DNA of 64,000 nucleotides from Boswellia sacra (Eukaryota > Streptophyta > Magnoliopsida > Sapindales > Burseraceae). The position numbers and the translations under genes are program-made. Under the pieces are notes generated by a model that was not told the DNA's origin, did not search any database, and worked only from the letters and a program-made list of their open reading frames with translations. Shown piece by piece: positions 46,451 through 58,395 of the stretch; positions within the stretch are counted from its first letter, which is position 1, and each line of letters starts with the position of its first letter. The DNA is taken from contig SNVD02013093.1 in NCBI GenBank assembly GCA_013180625.2, positions 372,001-436,000 of the forward strand. Direction: 5' to 3'.

Positions 46451-49290
46451 CTAATTACTTTCTACGCTGAGGAAATTGAGGGAGTCATATATTCCTACAA
46501 CTATGCAATGGTGATCACTCTTTCCGTAGCAAACTGTGCTTATCAACGAGTATTAGTTGATACCACTAGCTCTGTCAACATTGTCTATCTAGTTGCTTTT
46601 GATCAATCGGGACTTAATGTTCTTGAGGTGGGTTAAGTTAACACAACGTTGGTCTAATTTTCTGGGGAAAAGATTGATTCTCTGGGCTCAATCACCTTGC
46701 CTATTGAATTAGAAATGGTATGCGCAAACGTCACATTACCCTGGACTTTCTAACTGCTGATAGGCCTAGCAGTTACAACATAATTCTTGGTAGACCTTTT
46801 CTATCAAACAGTGAGGCTGGAATTTCAATTCACCGCCAAGTGCTAAAGTTTTCAACTAGCAATGGAGAAGGTTTCATATGTAGTAACCAGTAACAATTAA
46901 GAGAGTGGTAGCAGATATTAGCTGCTACACATAACATGGTATCCGAGCTGGATCCTCGAGAGTTAACTAATTTGCAACATCATTAAGCAGTTGAGGAGTT
47001 TAAGCCCTACAAGCTTGATCCAGCACTCCCGATCGAACCATTAAAGTCAAAAAGTTACCGCAAACTAGCATAAAAAACCAACTACAAGAATCATTGTCTG
47101 AGTTCCGTAATGTTTTCGCTTGGAGCTAGCATTGTAGATATGCCTGGAATTGACCCATCAATCATCTGTCACAAGCTAGATGTTGATCCTCGAGCATGTC
47201 CGATCAGGCAAAATTGTCGTGCATATAATAAGGAATGATATAATGCTATGTCCGCTGAGGTGGACAAACTGATGGCTGCTAGATTCATCAAAAAAGCTAA
47301 TTACCCAACCCAGCTGGAAAACCCGATACTGGTCTAGAAGGCAAATGGCAAGGGGCGTATGTGCATCGACTAAATAGACCTCAATTGCACTTGACCAAAA
47401 GATAACTTCCTGCTTCCACGCATCGACCAGTCCGTTGATGCCACTGCTTGGTCATACACTTGTGAGTTTCATTGATGCTTTTTTCTAGTTACAACCAGAT
47501 TAAAAATGTACGCTCCTGACTAGGAAAACTGCTCCTATCACTCACCAAGGGCTTTATTATTACAAAGTGATGCCCTTCGGTCTAAAAAATGTGAAGTAAC
47601 CTACAACGTATGGTCAACAAGTTATTCAATGAGTAGATCAGAAAGAACATGATGGTTTATGTTGACGATATGTTGACAAAGTCTTTCCGAGCTAAAGACC
47701 ATGCTTCCAACCTTTACCAGACATTCAAGATCTTGAGGAAACATAGCACGAAATTGAATCCCGAGAAGTGTGCATTTAGGATTTCTGCAGGAAAATTCCT
47801 GGGCTTGATGGTGAGCCAGCATGGAATTGAGGCCAATCTAGCTAAGATTGATGCTATTCTGGGAATGACCTCCTTACTAACATCAAAATGAATCCAGATT
47901 CTAACTAGACAACTAGCAGCCCTTAGCCAATTTGTCTCCCAAGCAATAGATAAATCCCATCTCTTCTTTAAGGTAATCCGGCAACGAAACAACATGCAAT
48001 GGATAGATAACCATGAGAGTGTCTTTCAGCAGCTCAAATAGTACTTGTCTAAGCCACTATTATTGTACACCTCAAAGCAAGGTGAAATACTTCAACTCTA
48101 CCTAGCAGTGTCCTCCATAACTGTTAGTTTTGTGTTGGTTAGAGATGATAATGGTGTCTAACGATCGATTTATTAAACCAGCAAATCCTTGCTTGATACA
48201 GAGACCTGCTACTCCATGCCCAAGAAATAAGCCTTGGCATTGGTTGTTTCTTCTAGAAAGCTACGACCTTACTTCTATGCACACTTTATTTTGGTGCTGA
48301 TCGACCAGCCATTGCAGTAGATTCTTCACAAACTTGAGCTATCTGCTCGACTAATTACGTGAAGTGTCACAATGAATGAGTTTGACGTTTCTTTCACACT
48401 TAGGCAAGCAATTAAGGCCTAAGCAATCACTGATTTCATTGCAGAGTTCACTGGGAACTCCAAGGAAATGAGATGTTGGGGTAGCCACCACCTTTGGATT
48501 TGACAGCACCACCACTCCTAACTTTAGAGCCTAGTTGGACTCTATTTGTAGATGCCAGCAACAATGACAAAGGGAGTGTAGCTGGCATATTACTTTGTAA
48601 CTCAGAAGGCTTCAACGTCGAGTATGCCCCAAAATTTTTTTTTTTTTTAGCCTATAACAACCAAGCTGAGTACGAAGCTTTGCTAGCTGGATTGTGGATT
48701 GCTCGAAATTTGGGGGTATGAAAGCTGGCCATCAAAAGCGACTCACAACTTGTGGTTGGACAACTCAAATCAGAGTTCCAAGCAAGGGGTGACAATATGG
48801 CTAGTTACCTCAAATTAGCCCAAGAGGCACTTAAACACTTTAATGAAGCTGTTAATAAATAGATTCCAAGAGATTAGAATTCCCAAGTTGACTAGTTAGC
48901 CAAGCTGGCTTTTGTAGCTAAGCTGAATACGCCCAAACACATTCCATTAGAATATGTTCTGTAGCCTAGCATAAAAAATGCTCCTTTGCACATGCCAGTT
49001 GCAGCAATAACTCCAAAAAGCAGCTAGATGGATCCAGTCATTAATTTCCTGACCACTTGGAAGACAACATCAGATCGCATTGCTTCAAGGAAGATGCGTT
49101 ATAGAGCAGCATGCTATTTAATGGCTGATGGGTGTTAGACAATCGAGGCTTAACAGCACCACACCTTTGATGTGGAGACAATGAACAGGCTGACTTTGTC
49201 CTACGAGAGATTGACGAAGGTATTTGTAGAAATCATTGTGGTAGGAGAAGTCTAGCATTTTGTCAAGGCAAGGATACTATTAGCAAACCA
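46451..49290 (+). pseudogene. pol of the Tat-type element: PR, RT, RNase H, second RNase H, partial IN
   Basis: Protease is near 46515-46640 (RVLVDTTSSVNIVYLVAFDQ, usual Gly after Asp-Thr changed to Thr). RT lies at about 47140-47900: DPSIICHKLDVDPRACPIRQ, MVYVDDMLTKSFRAKDH, LNPEKCAFRISAGKFLGLMV. RNase H connection is at about 47900-48450. A second RNase H is at 48494-48860: LEPSWTLFVDASNNDKGSVA, NNQAEYEALLAGLWIA and KSDSQLVV. The integrase N-terminal zinc region (LREIDEGICRNHCGRRSLAF, near 49170-49255) ends at the break near 49290. Stops and shifts occur every few dozen codons. Function is lost. Confidence 0.85.
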
Positions 49291-49299
49291 TGAATTTCC

Positions 49300-49503
49300 A
49301 GGTTTATGCCTGAAAAACTGTAAAAATTTTGAGGTTTGGGCAGCAAATTTCAAAAATAGACCAAAAATCAAATACTATGAATTTTAGTGAAACAAAATTC
49401 TTGATAACATTTGATATGTCTATTTTAACATATAAAAATTTTAGAGTAAAAAAAGAACCAAAAAAATTCTGAAAATTTTCAGAATACAATCTGCTCTTAA
49501 AAA
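49300..49503 (-). repeat. Fragment of a Tekay-type LTR
   Basis: ATATGTCTATTTTAACATAT and AAAAATTTTAGAGT near 49415-49445 match the solo LTR around 31462-31497 and, less well, 60665. It abuts the broken end of the Tat-type element, so a deletion or insertion junction lies close to 49295. The strand is inferred by similarity. Confidence 0.5.
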
Positions 49504-49549
49504 ATTTACATATTTTAGGTGTAAGGCAAGACGAGGTAAATAAGACTAG

Positions 49550-49795
49550 AACCTAGACCTAGCCCTGGGCAGGGTAGCATAAACTCATACCCAAACTTGC
49601 CCCTAACGTCAAATGAGGCAAGGCAAGCGTCGCTCCATCGGCATGGCTCACAGCGGGGCCTCAAACCGGATTGATCATTTTACTATTTAAACCCAAAAAT
49701 GTCTACCACATAAAATGATGTGGCAGGGCAAGACTCGCTCCATAGGCACGGCTCACAACGAGGCCTCTAACAGAACGGGTCATTTTACTATCCCT
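49550..49795. repeat. GC-rich two-copy repeat
   Basis: GGCATGGCTCACAGCGGGGC (49640) and GGCACGGCTCACAACGAGGC (49746), each followed by TC, a variable stretch and GGTCATTTTACTATCC-like sequence. The two copies lie about 106 bp apart in otherwise AT-rich DNA. Confidence 0.7.
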
Positions 49796-49799
49796 TCTC

Positions 49800-50662
49800 A
49801 TCAAGGCATAATAAGTAATTTTGATTAAATTAATTGTCAATATTTTTTGTAGAGTGCTAATATTTATGATATAATATACAGAAATTTCAAGTTTAATATA
49901 GATACATAGAAAAAAAATAAAAATTAGATAACAATAGAACTCCTTTGGAAATTCAGACAATTTATGTAAAGGATAATGACTATTTAAAACCCAAATTATA
50001 GTCATATTTAACAATAATTACACTAAATATACACCATTACTAAAAATTTGGGCATTAGATTGATATTCAATTATTTTTCATAATTTCAAATGTATTTCCT
50101 TGTAACCAAGAAAAATATAATACATTAAAAACAAATTGAACTAAAAATTAACATGAATACAAATAAAATTTCACAAACAATGTGAGACATTATTAAAAAA
50201 TACTTTGTATATATTATTAATTATGTATTGATTTATTGAATTTTCTTTTTTGAATGAGATCTTTGTAAAATTATATTTTTGAATTGTTAAATTACAGGAA
50301 ATTAAATTTTTAAGGCTACAGTAGTTCCATAATAAGTGAAAAACTCTATAGAAGTGATTTTACCAACTCGATATGTTTTAACAAAAATTAAACATTCATT
50401 TAATTGATCTTGAATTTCAACTAAATTGTCACAAGAATAGCATTTAATTCTAATTCCTGTAATGCATACAATAATACTAGATGCATTTTAAAGGTGTAAG
50501 ATATTTAAGTTTAAGCCTCAATTTATTGTTTATATGAAGTTAATTTTTTTTATTATTTTTCATGGGGATAATGTTTTCATATTCAGAATTGATATTTATA
50601 TCATAAAACTCATCTATTAGAGGAAACTAAATCTAATAAAGTTATCCAAACGAAGAAAAGAT
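49800..50662. other. AT-rich stretch, no gene
   Basis: 860 bp without any credible coding or repeat structure. Confidence 0.5.
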
Positions 50663-50874
50663 TGTTGTAAAAGTAGAATTTTACCACTTTTAACTCTATT
50701 TACCACAGATTTGTCAAGTCTTGTATTGTGTCACATCTATCTAATTTAGACCGTATGTTTGTAACAATCTTATAAAGGAGAGAAGATATATATTCGTGTC
50801 TTGGAGCTCTATAAATAGAGGGTTTGAGATGTAAAGAGCACAAGCTTGAAGAGCTAATAAAATTATAGACTTTC
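50663..50874 (+). repeat. Possible LTR fragment of another copia element
   Basis: Starts TGTTGTAAAAGTAG, with a TATA box CTATAAATAGAGGG at about 50809-50822 and an AATAAAA signal at about 50857. It is cut by the Tekay-type element. The sequence may resume at 61130 (TTTCTCTCTCACATC). No partner LTR is seen. Confidence 0.4.
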
Positions 50875-53748
50875 TGTAACACCCCCTGCCCTTAAAGATA
50901 CAAAATGTCAATCCAAGTATTCATATAATATAACAAGCAGTGGTGATTAAAAAAAAAAAAAAAAGCTTACACAATAATTGGAAAAAATACCATTTTTGAA
51001 TTATCACCAGTATCCAAAATACAAAGTTCCTATCATGTCAACCACATAACACAAAACTACTCACAAAAATGAGCCAAAATAAAAATCAAATTCCCTAATT
51101 CACACAAAATAATCTAGAGTGTTGCAACGGTATAATGGTTGGCAAGGCAACTCTGATGGCGTTCTACCAAAATCCTCCATAACTAGAGGCGACTAATGCT
51201 CACCTGAGGCACATAACATATTTAGTGAGTAAAACACTCAGTAAGTAGATAGAATGTGAAGATAAAATGGAATCATGCAGGAATACACAACATAATTCAC
51301 AATCCATTCTTGATCCACAAGTCACCCTTTCTTTTCTTGCAAGTCATGTGAACAGTGCTAGACTTCATAGGTTGCACTCCTAAGCAGGTCACTTGGCGCA
51401 ACTGCACTAAGTTTCTGTCCTAAACACAATTTCAACAAAAAGTGTGAGCGCTCCTGTGCCACCCAAGTTGTGCTACGATGCCAACTCTCTATCTCCACTC
51501 AACCTGCAGCATGGACCGCGTGCTCCTGTGCAACTTCACTAGTGCTCCTGTGCCGATTCAATGTTATATACTTAGGCCATTTTCTCTGTTTCACCCTCAC
51601 ATACATTTCATCTAGCACTCATAGCTCATGCTCTACACAGCCTCAACATATGTATAACACACTTCCGTCACATATAGAAACATATCTTACACAAAATAGA
51701 AACACAACTTGGCCATATTAGATGCACATCTCATCATGTTTTGAAGCATAAGCCTTACTCACATTTCGTACACATCTTAAGCACATTTGATGCACTTTCA
51801 AGCATATTGGAGGTACCCATTTTAAACACATTAGTGCACAAATATTACGGACACTATACAATTCATTCATGGTAGGACTTTCATATAACACACTTCACAA
51901 CATGTCATCCATTATGTATCGCTGTCAATGACATGTATCATTCAATATCCATTTAAAGAACATACCACCTGTTACGTATCACTATCAGTGGTACATTCAA
52001 TGACCATTATTCACCCGTTATGCATCGCCATCGGTGACATATATTTTCACAGTTTCATTTTAGGAGATATGTCATCCGTTACGTATCACCTTCTATCACA
52101 TATTCCATTGGCCATTAGTCACCCATTACGTATCGCCGTCGATGACTTAATACACATATATAGGTTTACACACCACACAACACATATATGCCTACCATAT
52201 AAAGAATTTGTGTCTCCTAGTACGTTAGGCATGAATTGCACCTTTACACTTACAATTCCATTATCAAAGGTTATCCATGCCTTTCCACACCACATTTTCA
52301 CATACCCATAGCAACAATCATAGGATTCAAATCACATGTCGCTTACATATACACATAAAGGAGCGAAACCACATATCGCATGATTCAACTATAATTTTCA
52401 ATCATGCCATATCACATTAGTATTCATGGTCAAATTCACATTTCCATCCATATAAATTTATGGTAATTCCAACTGAATTCATCCACAATATACATAAACA
52501 TAAGAAAACAGCACAATTTACAAATCAACACAAAATTTATTACGCTCTCAAAAATGGTCTAGCTACTTACCTGATTTATTTCACTTCCTGATTTTGATTT
52601 CGACATAGAATCATCAAATCCCATATGACTGAGCCACCATTTAGCCACTCTAACAATTCCATACAATACATATAATCAATTGGATAATTTTATTAAGGGA
52701 ATACTTTATCCCAATCATCCCCAAATTTCATAGGACTCAAGTAAACATATATATAATGTCCCTGAATTTTATTGAATTAAAATAAGACTATATACACCTT
52801 GTAAACCCTTAATGTTGTCTATACGTAAAATTTTGTCTACGAGTCTTTCAACTGAGCAACACTACTTTGAAGAATTTTATAAAATTCGTCATTAATCAAA
52901 TCATTACCAAACTTCACAATCTAAAACTGGACACATATGAAAGTCATTTCACCAAAAATCATAATAGTCAAATGAGTTTTAGTCAATCAAAATGATTTAG
53001 TTTACTCGCTTTGTTCTGAAAGTTAAAATTTTAGTTTCATAATTTACAAATTTGAAAAATCATATCAATTAATCTAAAATTCCAAAAAGCCTGAAAATTT
53101 GCAGTTCAATAGGGAACACAATTCAAGATTTCGCATCCTAAAAACCTGAAATTTTCATGAAGGATTATCCCCTCAAATAAAACTTATTTCTTATACTCTG
53201 TTTCAAAACATTGGGGATTCAAATTTGTTCTCACTATAAATCACACATTTCAAATTTTTGAATGATTCAAAATTCTATAAACTCCTTAATACGTATAGTT
53301 TATCATATAAAATTTCCAAAACTAAAAAGTAACCCTAACATATTTGAGAAATTCCGTACTCCCTACTGCTCAGAATGACTGTTCTGCAAAATTTTTTGCC
53401 TAATCATCATCTATGGCCTTCCTTTACCATCCAACCTACTAAAATCATGTGTAACCTTGTATCCCCTCAATCTTCCTTAAATTCCTTGAATTCTCACAAG
53501 TGAAGAGGGCAAAAGGAAAAGATAGAGGGTGCTAGGAGCTTTTGTAGAGATAAGAGAGGGAATGAAATTTCTAGAGGCTCCCACACATATACATAGATAA
53601 GTATTAGGCACAATTTCAATTTGGCCCTCAATTTCTGTAAGTCTCTCATTCTCCCTGACACTTATTAATCCTTATAACACACATACATACATTAATAAAT
53701 GTACATATATCAAAGGCACATTAAGGTTACAAAACTTGGGATGTTACA
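50875..53748 (-). repeat. 3' LTR of the Tekay-type element
   Basis: 2,874 bp, TGTAACACCCC on the plus strand to GGGATGTTACA. Bears the tandem motif at 51895-52150. Confidence 0.92.
51895..52150. repeat. Degenerate 45-60-bp tandem repeat in the Tekay LTR
   Basis: Five copies of a core like GTTACGTATCGCCGTCAGTGACAT near 51912, 51970, 52017, 52077 and 52126. The equivalent array is at 59260-59505 in the other LTR. Confidence 0.8.
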
Positions 53749-53759
53749 GCTCTTTCCCC

Positions 53760-54172
53760 CTTAAAAGAATTTTATCCCCGAAATTTAGGCCATTCACTTG
53801 AATAGAGAGGGATACTTTTCTCATATATCTTCTTCTCATTCCCATTTTGCCTCCTTAACAAAGTGATTGTTTCATTGCACTTCACCAAAGGTACTTTTTT
53901 TCTCTACAATTCGTGCTCCGTGCAGTCTACTATTTGTAGTGGCTTTTCTCCGTATGATAATCATTTTTTAGTTTCAGTAATTTTGAACTCAACATATGAG
54001 AAGGATCTAGGATGTATTTTCTCAACATAGACACATGGAATACATCGTGCACACCTGACAACGAAGGTGGCAATGCCAATCGATAAGCTGTATCTCCAAT
54101 CCTCTCCAAAATTTCATACGGGCCAATGTACCTTGACTTAACTTGCCCTTCTTTCCAAATCTCATCACTCAT
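53760..54172 (-). pseudogene. Integrase C-terminus and chromodomain of the Tekay-type element
   Basis: Open frame 53930-54172 (KEGQVKSRYIGPYEILERIG, LPPSLSGVHDVFHVSMLRKY) is the GPY/F module of gypsy integrase. In a shifted frame down to about 53765, IVDCTEHEL, RKKVPLVKC and EKSIPLYSS match the degenerate chromodomain that follows in Tekay elements and is thought to guide integration to heterochromatin. A stop and a frameshift separate the two. Confidence 0.8.
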
Positions 54173-54471
54173 TTCATTGGAGCAATCTTAAGGAAAACTT
54201 TGTCACCCACTTCAAATTCAAGTTTCTTTCGATGATGATCCGCATAGCTCTTCTATCTACTTTGAGCTGCTCTCATTCTTTCCTTTACCTTTTTAATGAC
54301 TTCACAAGTTTGTTACACAATTTTGGGTCCAACTAGTTTCCTCTCACCAACCTCATCCCAATGAATTGGAGATATACACTTTCTCCCATATAATGCTTCA
54401 TAAGGGGCCATTCCAATGGTAGCGTGATAGCTATTGTTATAAGCAAATTCCACCAAAGTTATATGCTTATC

Positions 54472-55335
54472 CTAGTTACCCTTGAAATCAATCATGCAAG
54501 CCCTTAGCATATCCTCTAGAATATGAATAGTCCGCTCAGATTGCCCATCCGTCTGAGGATGAAAAGTCGTACTAAAATTTAATTTAGTTCCTATGGCTTT
54601 ATACAGACTCTTCCAAAACAAGGAGGTGAACCTTGGATCCTGATCAGACACAATGGATACTGGTACCATGTGAAGTCTAACTATTTCATCCACATAGATC
54701 TGAGCATATTTATCCATGGTAAAGGTTGTACGCACAGGAAGAAAGTTTGCAGTTTTCGTCAACCGGTCTGCAATTACCCAAATGGCATCATACTCGCTTA
54801 AAGTTCTAGGTAGACCCACCACAAAATCCATGGTTATATGCTCCCATTTTCACTTTGGTATTACTAACAGCTTCAATAACCTAAATGGTCTTTGATGCTC
54901 AACTTTGACTTGTTGACATGTCAAACATTGCTCCACAAACTGGGCTATGTCTTTCTTCATCCCCGTCCACTAGTAATTTGGTCGAAGATCACGATACATC
55001 TTTTTGCTATCGGGATGTACCGAGTAGGGGGAATTGTATGCCTCATTCAATATTTCTTGCTTCAACTCAACAATGTTGGGTACAAACAATCTTCCTTCAA
55101 AATACAAGACTCCATCATTGGACAAAGCAAATTCTGGTCTTTTTCCCGAAGGAATCTCTTCCATTACCTTCTTCAAAAATGTATCTTCATTTTTCTTCTT
55201 CTTAATCTTCTTAATAATAGTGGGCTGCACAATCAAGGATGCTAAATGCAAATATTCACCCAGCTGAATAATCTCAATGGCGAGTTTCTTCAGATTTGCT
55301 CTTAATTGTTTCTGTGTGGTTATTAATGTTGCCAT
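54472..55335 (-). pseudogene. Integrase of the Tekay-type element
   Basis: N-terminal part at 54970-55335 (NSPYSVHPDSKKMYRDLRPN), then a zinc-finger Cys pair in QCLTCQQVKVEHQRP at about 54896-54940 after a stop. The catalytic core is at 54472-54831: MDFVVGLPRTLSEYDAIWVI with first Asp, IVSDQDPRFTSLFWKSL with second Asp, and TDGQSERTIHILEDMLR with the Glu. The core acidic triad is intact although stops interrupt the frame on both sides. Confidence 0.88.
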
Positions 55336-55350
55336 ATGTCCTGAAGCCTT

Positions 55351-55894
55351 TCAGCTAAGTGCATCTGCCACCACATTGGCCTTACCAGGATGGTAGTTAA
55401 TCACACAGTTATAGTGTTTGACTGATTCCAGCCATTGCCTTTGCCTCATATTCAACTTCTTTTGAGTAAAGAAGTATTTGAGGCTCTTGTGGTCGGTATA
55501 AATTTTACATCTTGCTCCGTATAAATAATGTCCCCAGATTTTAAGTGCAAACACAACTGTCGCCAATTCCATATTATGAATAGTATAGTTCTTTTCATAG
55601 CTCTGAACTATCGAGAAGCATAATCTATGACTTTACCATTTTGCATCAAGACACACCCCAACCCATGTTTAGAGGAATCACTATATCACAAATCCTTCGA
55701 ATCCGAAGGAATAGTGTGTACTGGAACTGTCACCAATCTATTCTTGAGCTATTGAAAGCTCTTCTCACATTCATCCGACCAAATGAAAGCCACATTCTTC
55801 CTTGTCAACTATGTTAACAGTAAGGCTATTCTGGAGAAACCCTCAACAAATCATCCGTAGTAGCCTGCCAAACCCAGAAAACTCTGAACTTCTC
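55351..55894 (-). pseudogene. RNase H of the Tekay-type element
   Basis: Open frame 55351-55572 reads [40 protein letters not shown] and ends [14 protein letters not shown], the typical gypsy RNase H C-terminal half. The N-terminal half (55573-55894) is present in other frames with stops. Confidence 0.85.
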
Positions 55895-56689
55895 TTACAT
55901 TGGTTGGCCTTGGCCACGTGGCTTCAACCTTCGCCTGAAATTATGTCCCAAGAAGAAAATTTGGTTCAGCCAGAATTCACATTTCTTGAATTTGACGCAC
56001 AACTGCTTCTTTCTTAATAGTTGCAACACCATTATTAAGTGTTCTTTGTGCTTATCTCGGTTCTTTGAATGCACTAAAATGTCGTCGATGAACACGATCA
56101 CAACATTGTCCAAGAAATTCTTGAACACACGATTCATCAAGTCCATGAAGGCGGGTGGGGCATTAGTGAGTCCAAAAGGTATTATAAGAAACTCATAATG
56201 CCCATACCTCATCTGGATAGCCGTTTTTGGAATATCTTCCTTCTTAATCATTAGTTGATGATACCCCGAATGAAGATCAATTTTAGAGAATACACTTGCT
56301 CCATGGAGTTGATCAAGTAAATCACCAATCCGAGGAAGCGGATACTTGTTCTTCACAGTCACCCGATTCAGCTCTCGATAATCAATACACAGCCTCATTG
56401 TTCCGTCCTTCTTTTTCACAAAAAGAACCGATGCTCCTTATAGAGAAACACTAGGGCGGATGAACCCCTTATCCAATAACCCTTGTAGTTGTTCTTTTAA
56501 CTCTTTCAACTCCGTTGGTGACATTCGATAAGGAGTTTTAGAAATTGGAGCAGTGCTAGGTATGAGGTCTATGGCAGATTCAATCTCACAGTCATGAGGG
56601 AGTCTGGGTAACTCTTCTGGAAATACATCCACAAATTCCTTAACCACCTGAATATCCTGAATGTTTAATCCATCCTTCTTTGCCTCCAT
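55895..56689 (-). pseudogene. Reverse transcriptase of the Tekay-type element
   Basis: 56438-56689 carries the RT start ([40 protein letters not shown]). 55895-56419 carries the core: [53 protein letters not shown] and the catalytic motif [12 protein letters not shown] (Phe instead of Tyr before IDD). A TAA between the two parts (near 56436) interrupts the frame. Confidence 0.9.
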
Positions 56690-56713
56690 TACACATGCTA
56701 AGAGCTTCCGAGC

Positions 56714-57123
56714 TCATAGGGTTGAAACTATCGTTGGTAGTAAGGACAATCCAACTCTGATAAAACTAAATTCTGCTTCATTAGGAGGTTGGAAGACCAC
56801 TTCCTTTTTATAACACTTGACACTTGCATGATATTTGGATAGCCAATCCCTTCCCAAAATAACATCGAAACCATGCATCTCTAGAAGTGTCAAATCCGTT
56901 TCCAATTCTCTATCCGCTATGTTAACTTACAAGACTTCAACTCCTCAAAAGCAAACAACAACACTCCTGAAGGAGTGGCAACACACAATGCAATATCCAT
57001 AACTACGGGCACTATGTTTACTTTATTAGAAAAAGCATGAGACACAAAAGAGTGGGTAGCCCCTGAATCAAAGAGTACACATGCATTGTGATTAAGGATG
57101 GGAATAATACCGGTAACCACCAA
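56714..57123 (-). pseudogene. Aspartic protease of the Tekay-type element
   Basis: 56917-57123 contains ACVLFDSGATHSFVSHAF, with the active-site DSGAT kept. 56714-56905 continues METDLTLLEMHGFDVILGRD and WLSKYHASV, the usual end of the protease before RT. A stop or shift separates the two frames. Confidence 0.88.
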
Positions 57124-58330
57124 AGGAGCCTCTCAAGCCTCTACATTTGTAAGTGCATAAACTCTTCCTTGCGCTCTCTGATCTTTCTTGGGGGAATTCT
57201 GATTCTTATTAAGTTCCATACAGGAAGACATATAATGGCCGACTCACCCATATTTGAAGCAAGCCCTTGTCTGTTGAAAACACACTCTTTCATGTCAACG
57301 GTTGCATGTGTTGCATAATGGGATGTCCCTCCTTCCACCATTATGTTTCTTCTTCCCCTTATTTCTATCAAATCGGCGGTTGTTGTTTCTTCTCCATGGC
57401 TTCTTCTGTTAGGAACTCGATGCCTCATCTTTAGGCTTAAAAGCCCTAACCAGATCATCATCGCGAGCCAAGATCTAAGCCTTCCTCAACACTGCACTAT
57501 AAGTTTTCAACTCCAACAAGGTTACATACCTTCTAATTTTCGACCTCAAACCCCTGTCAAAGAGCTTGGCTTTCTCTTCTTCGGTGCTAATGAGATGAGG
57601 GCAAATCAAGACAAAGCCTCAAATTTTCACTGTTACTTAATAAGCGATCTCAATCCTTAAGTTAGTTGTAAGAACTCTACCACTTTCTCATTCCTCAAGG
57701 ACTACAGAAAGTATTTGCTGTAGAAGATCTCCTTAAACTAGGCCCATGAAAGTTCAGTCCCCTCCGTAATGTAAGCCCTCTTAGTCATATCCCACCAATA
57801 GCTTGCACTCCCCTTAAGCATGAAGGTGGCACATGTGAGTTTTTTAGCGACCGTGCAAAGATATTCTCTAACTCTTGGACCCATTCTTCGGCAACCAATG
57901 GATCTGTAGAGTCAGCAAAGAAAGGAGGATTCAACCTCCTAAATTGTTCCACCACTTAAATGTTGTCAGAAGTGGCAAAACTAGTTTGTGTAGGCCCACG
58001 TCTAATATCTGTTAATATTTGCACCAACTCTTGCACGGCACCGTCATGACCTCGAGAGCTTTTACCCTATCCCACTTGTTTCTTCACCCTTTTTCTTCCT
58101 CATGGGGGGTGGGTGTTCATGTAATTCCAAGGTCCGTCTCACCCTAGTAGTAGGAACACCTCGTTGCATCTGCTCTAAGGTGGGATTATCGATCCTCTTT
58201 GATCAGCCAGCATGATACATAATTGTTAATTGATTCATAGAACAAAAATATCACATTCAAAACAATGGTTAGTATACCATAACATACAACTTACTCACTC
58301 ATTACTGTTGAGGATTTGGCATAGGACTTG
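57124..58330 (-). pseudogene. gag of the Tekay-type element
   Basis: Strongly decayed. Near 57870-57960 the minus strand reads FRRLNPPFFADSTDPLVAEE and WVQELENIF, the conserved start of the chromovirus gag capsid domain. Downstream, CNTCNR and CFKYG..VGHYMSSC near 57220-57320 are zinc-knuckle remains with stops inside. No single long frame survives. Confidence 0.75.
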
Positions 58331-58395
58331 GTTCCCTTGACCGCTTGCAACAAAAATGTCTATAGAATCTCAAACCTAGGCTCTAATACCACTAT

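Larger units (their letters stand above)
38843..49290 (+). mobile_element. Truncated Tat-type Ty3/gypsy element, split by a copia element
   Basis: Probable 5' LTR (about 38843-39745), primer site at 39748, gag from 39854, then protease, RT, RNase H, a second RNase H and the beginning of integrase, ending abruptly near 49290. The second (archaeal-type) RNase H after pol RNase H is the mark of the Tat lineage (Ogre/Retand and relatives). The copia element at 40954-45559 sits in gag with a perfect duplication ATTTT. No 3' LTR is seen. It has dozens of stops and frame changes, so it is an old copy. Confidence 0.8.

Noticed and set aside
54892..55267. Plus-strand open frames of 77-117 aa
   Set aside because: They are the opposite strand of the Tekay integrase frame, which has clear family motifs; the plus frames have none.
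57343..57660. Plus-strand open frame of 105 aa
   Set aside because: Antisense to decayed gag of the Tekay-type element; no motif.
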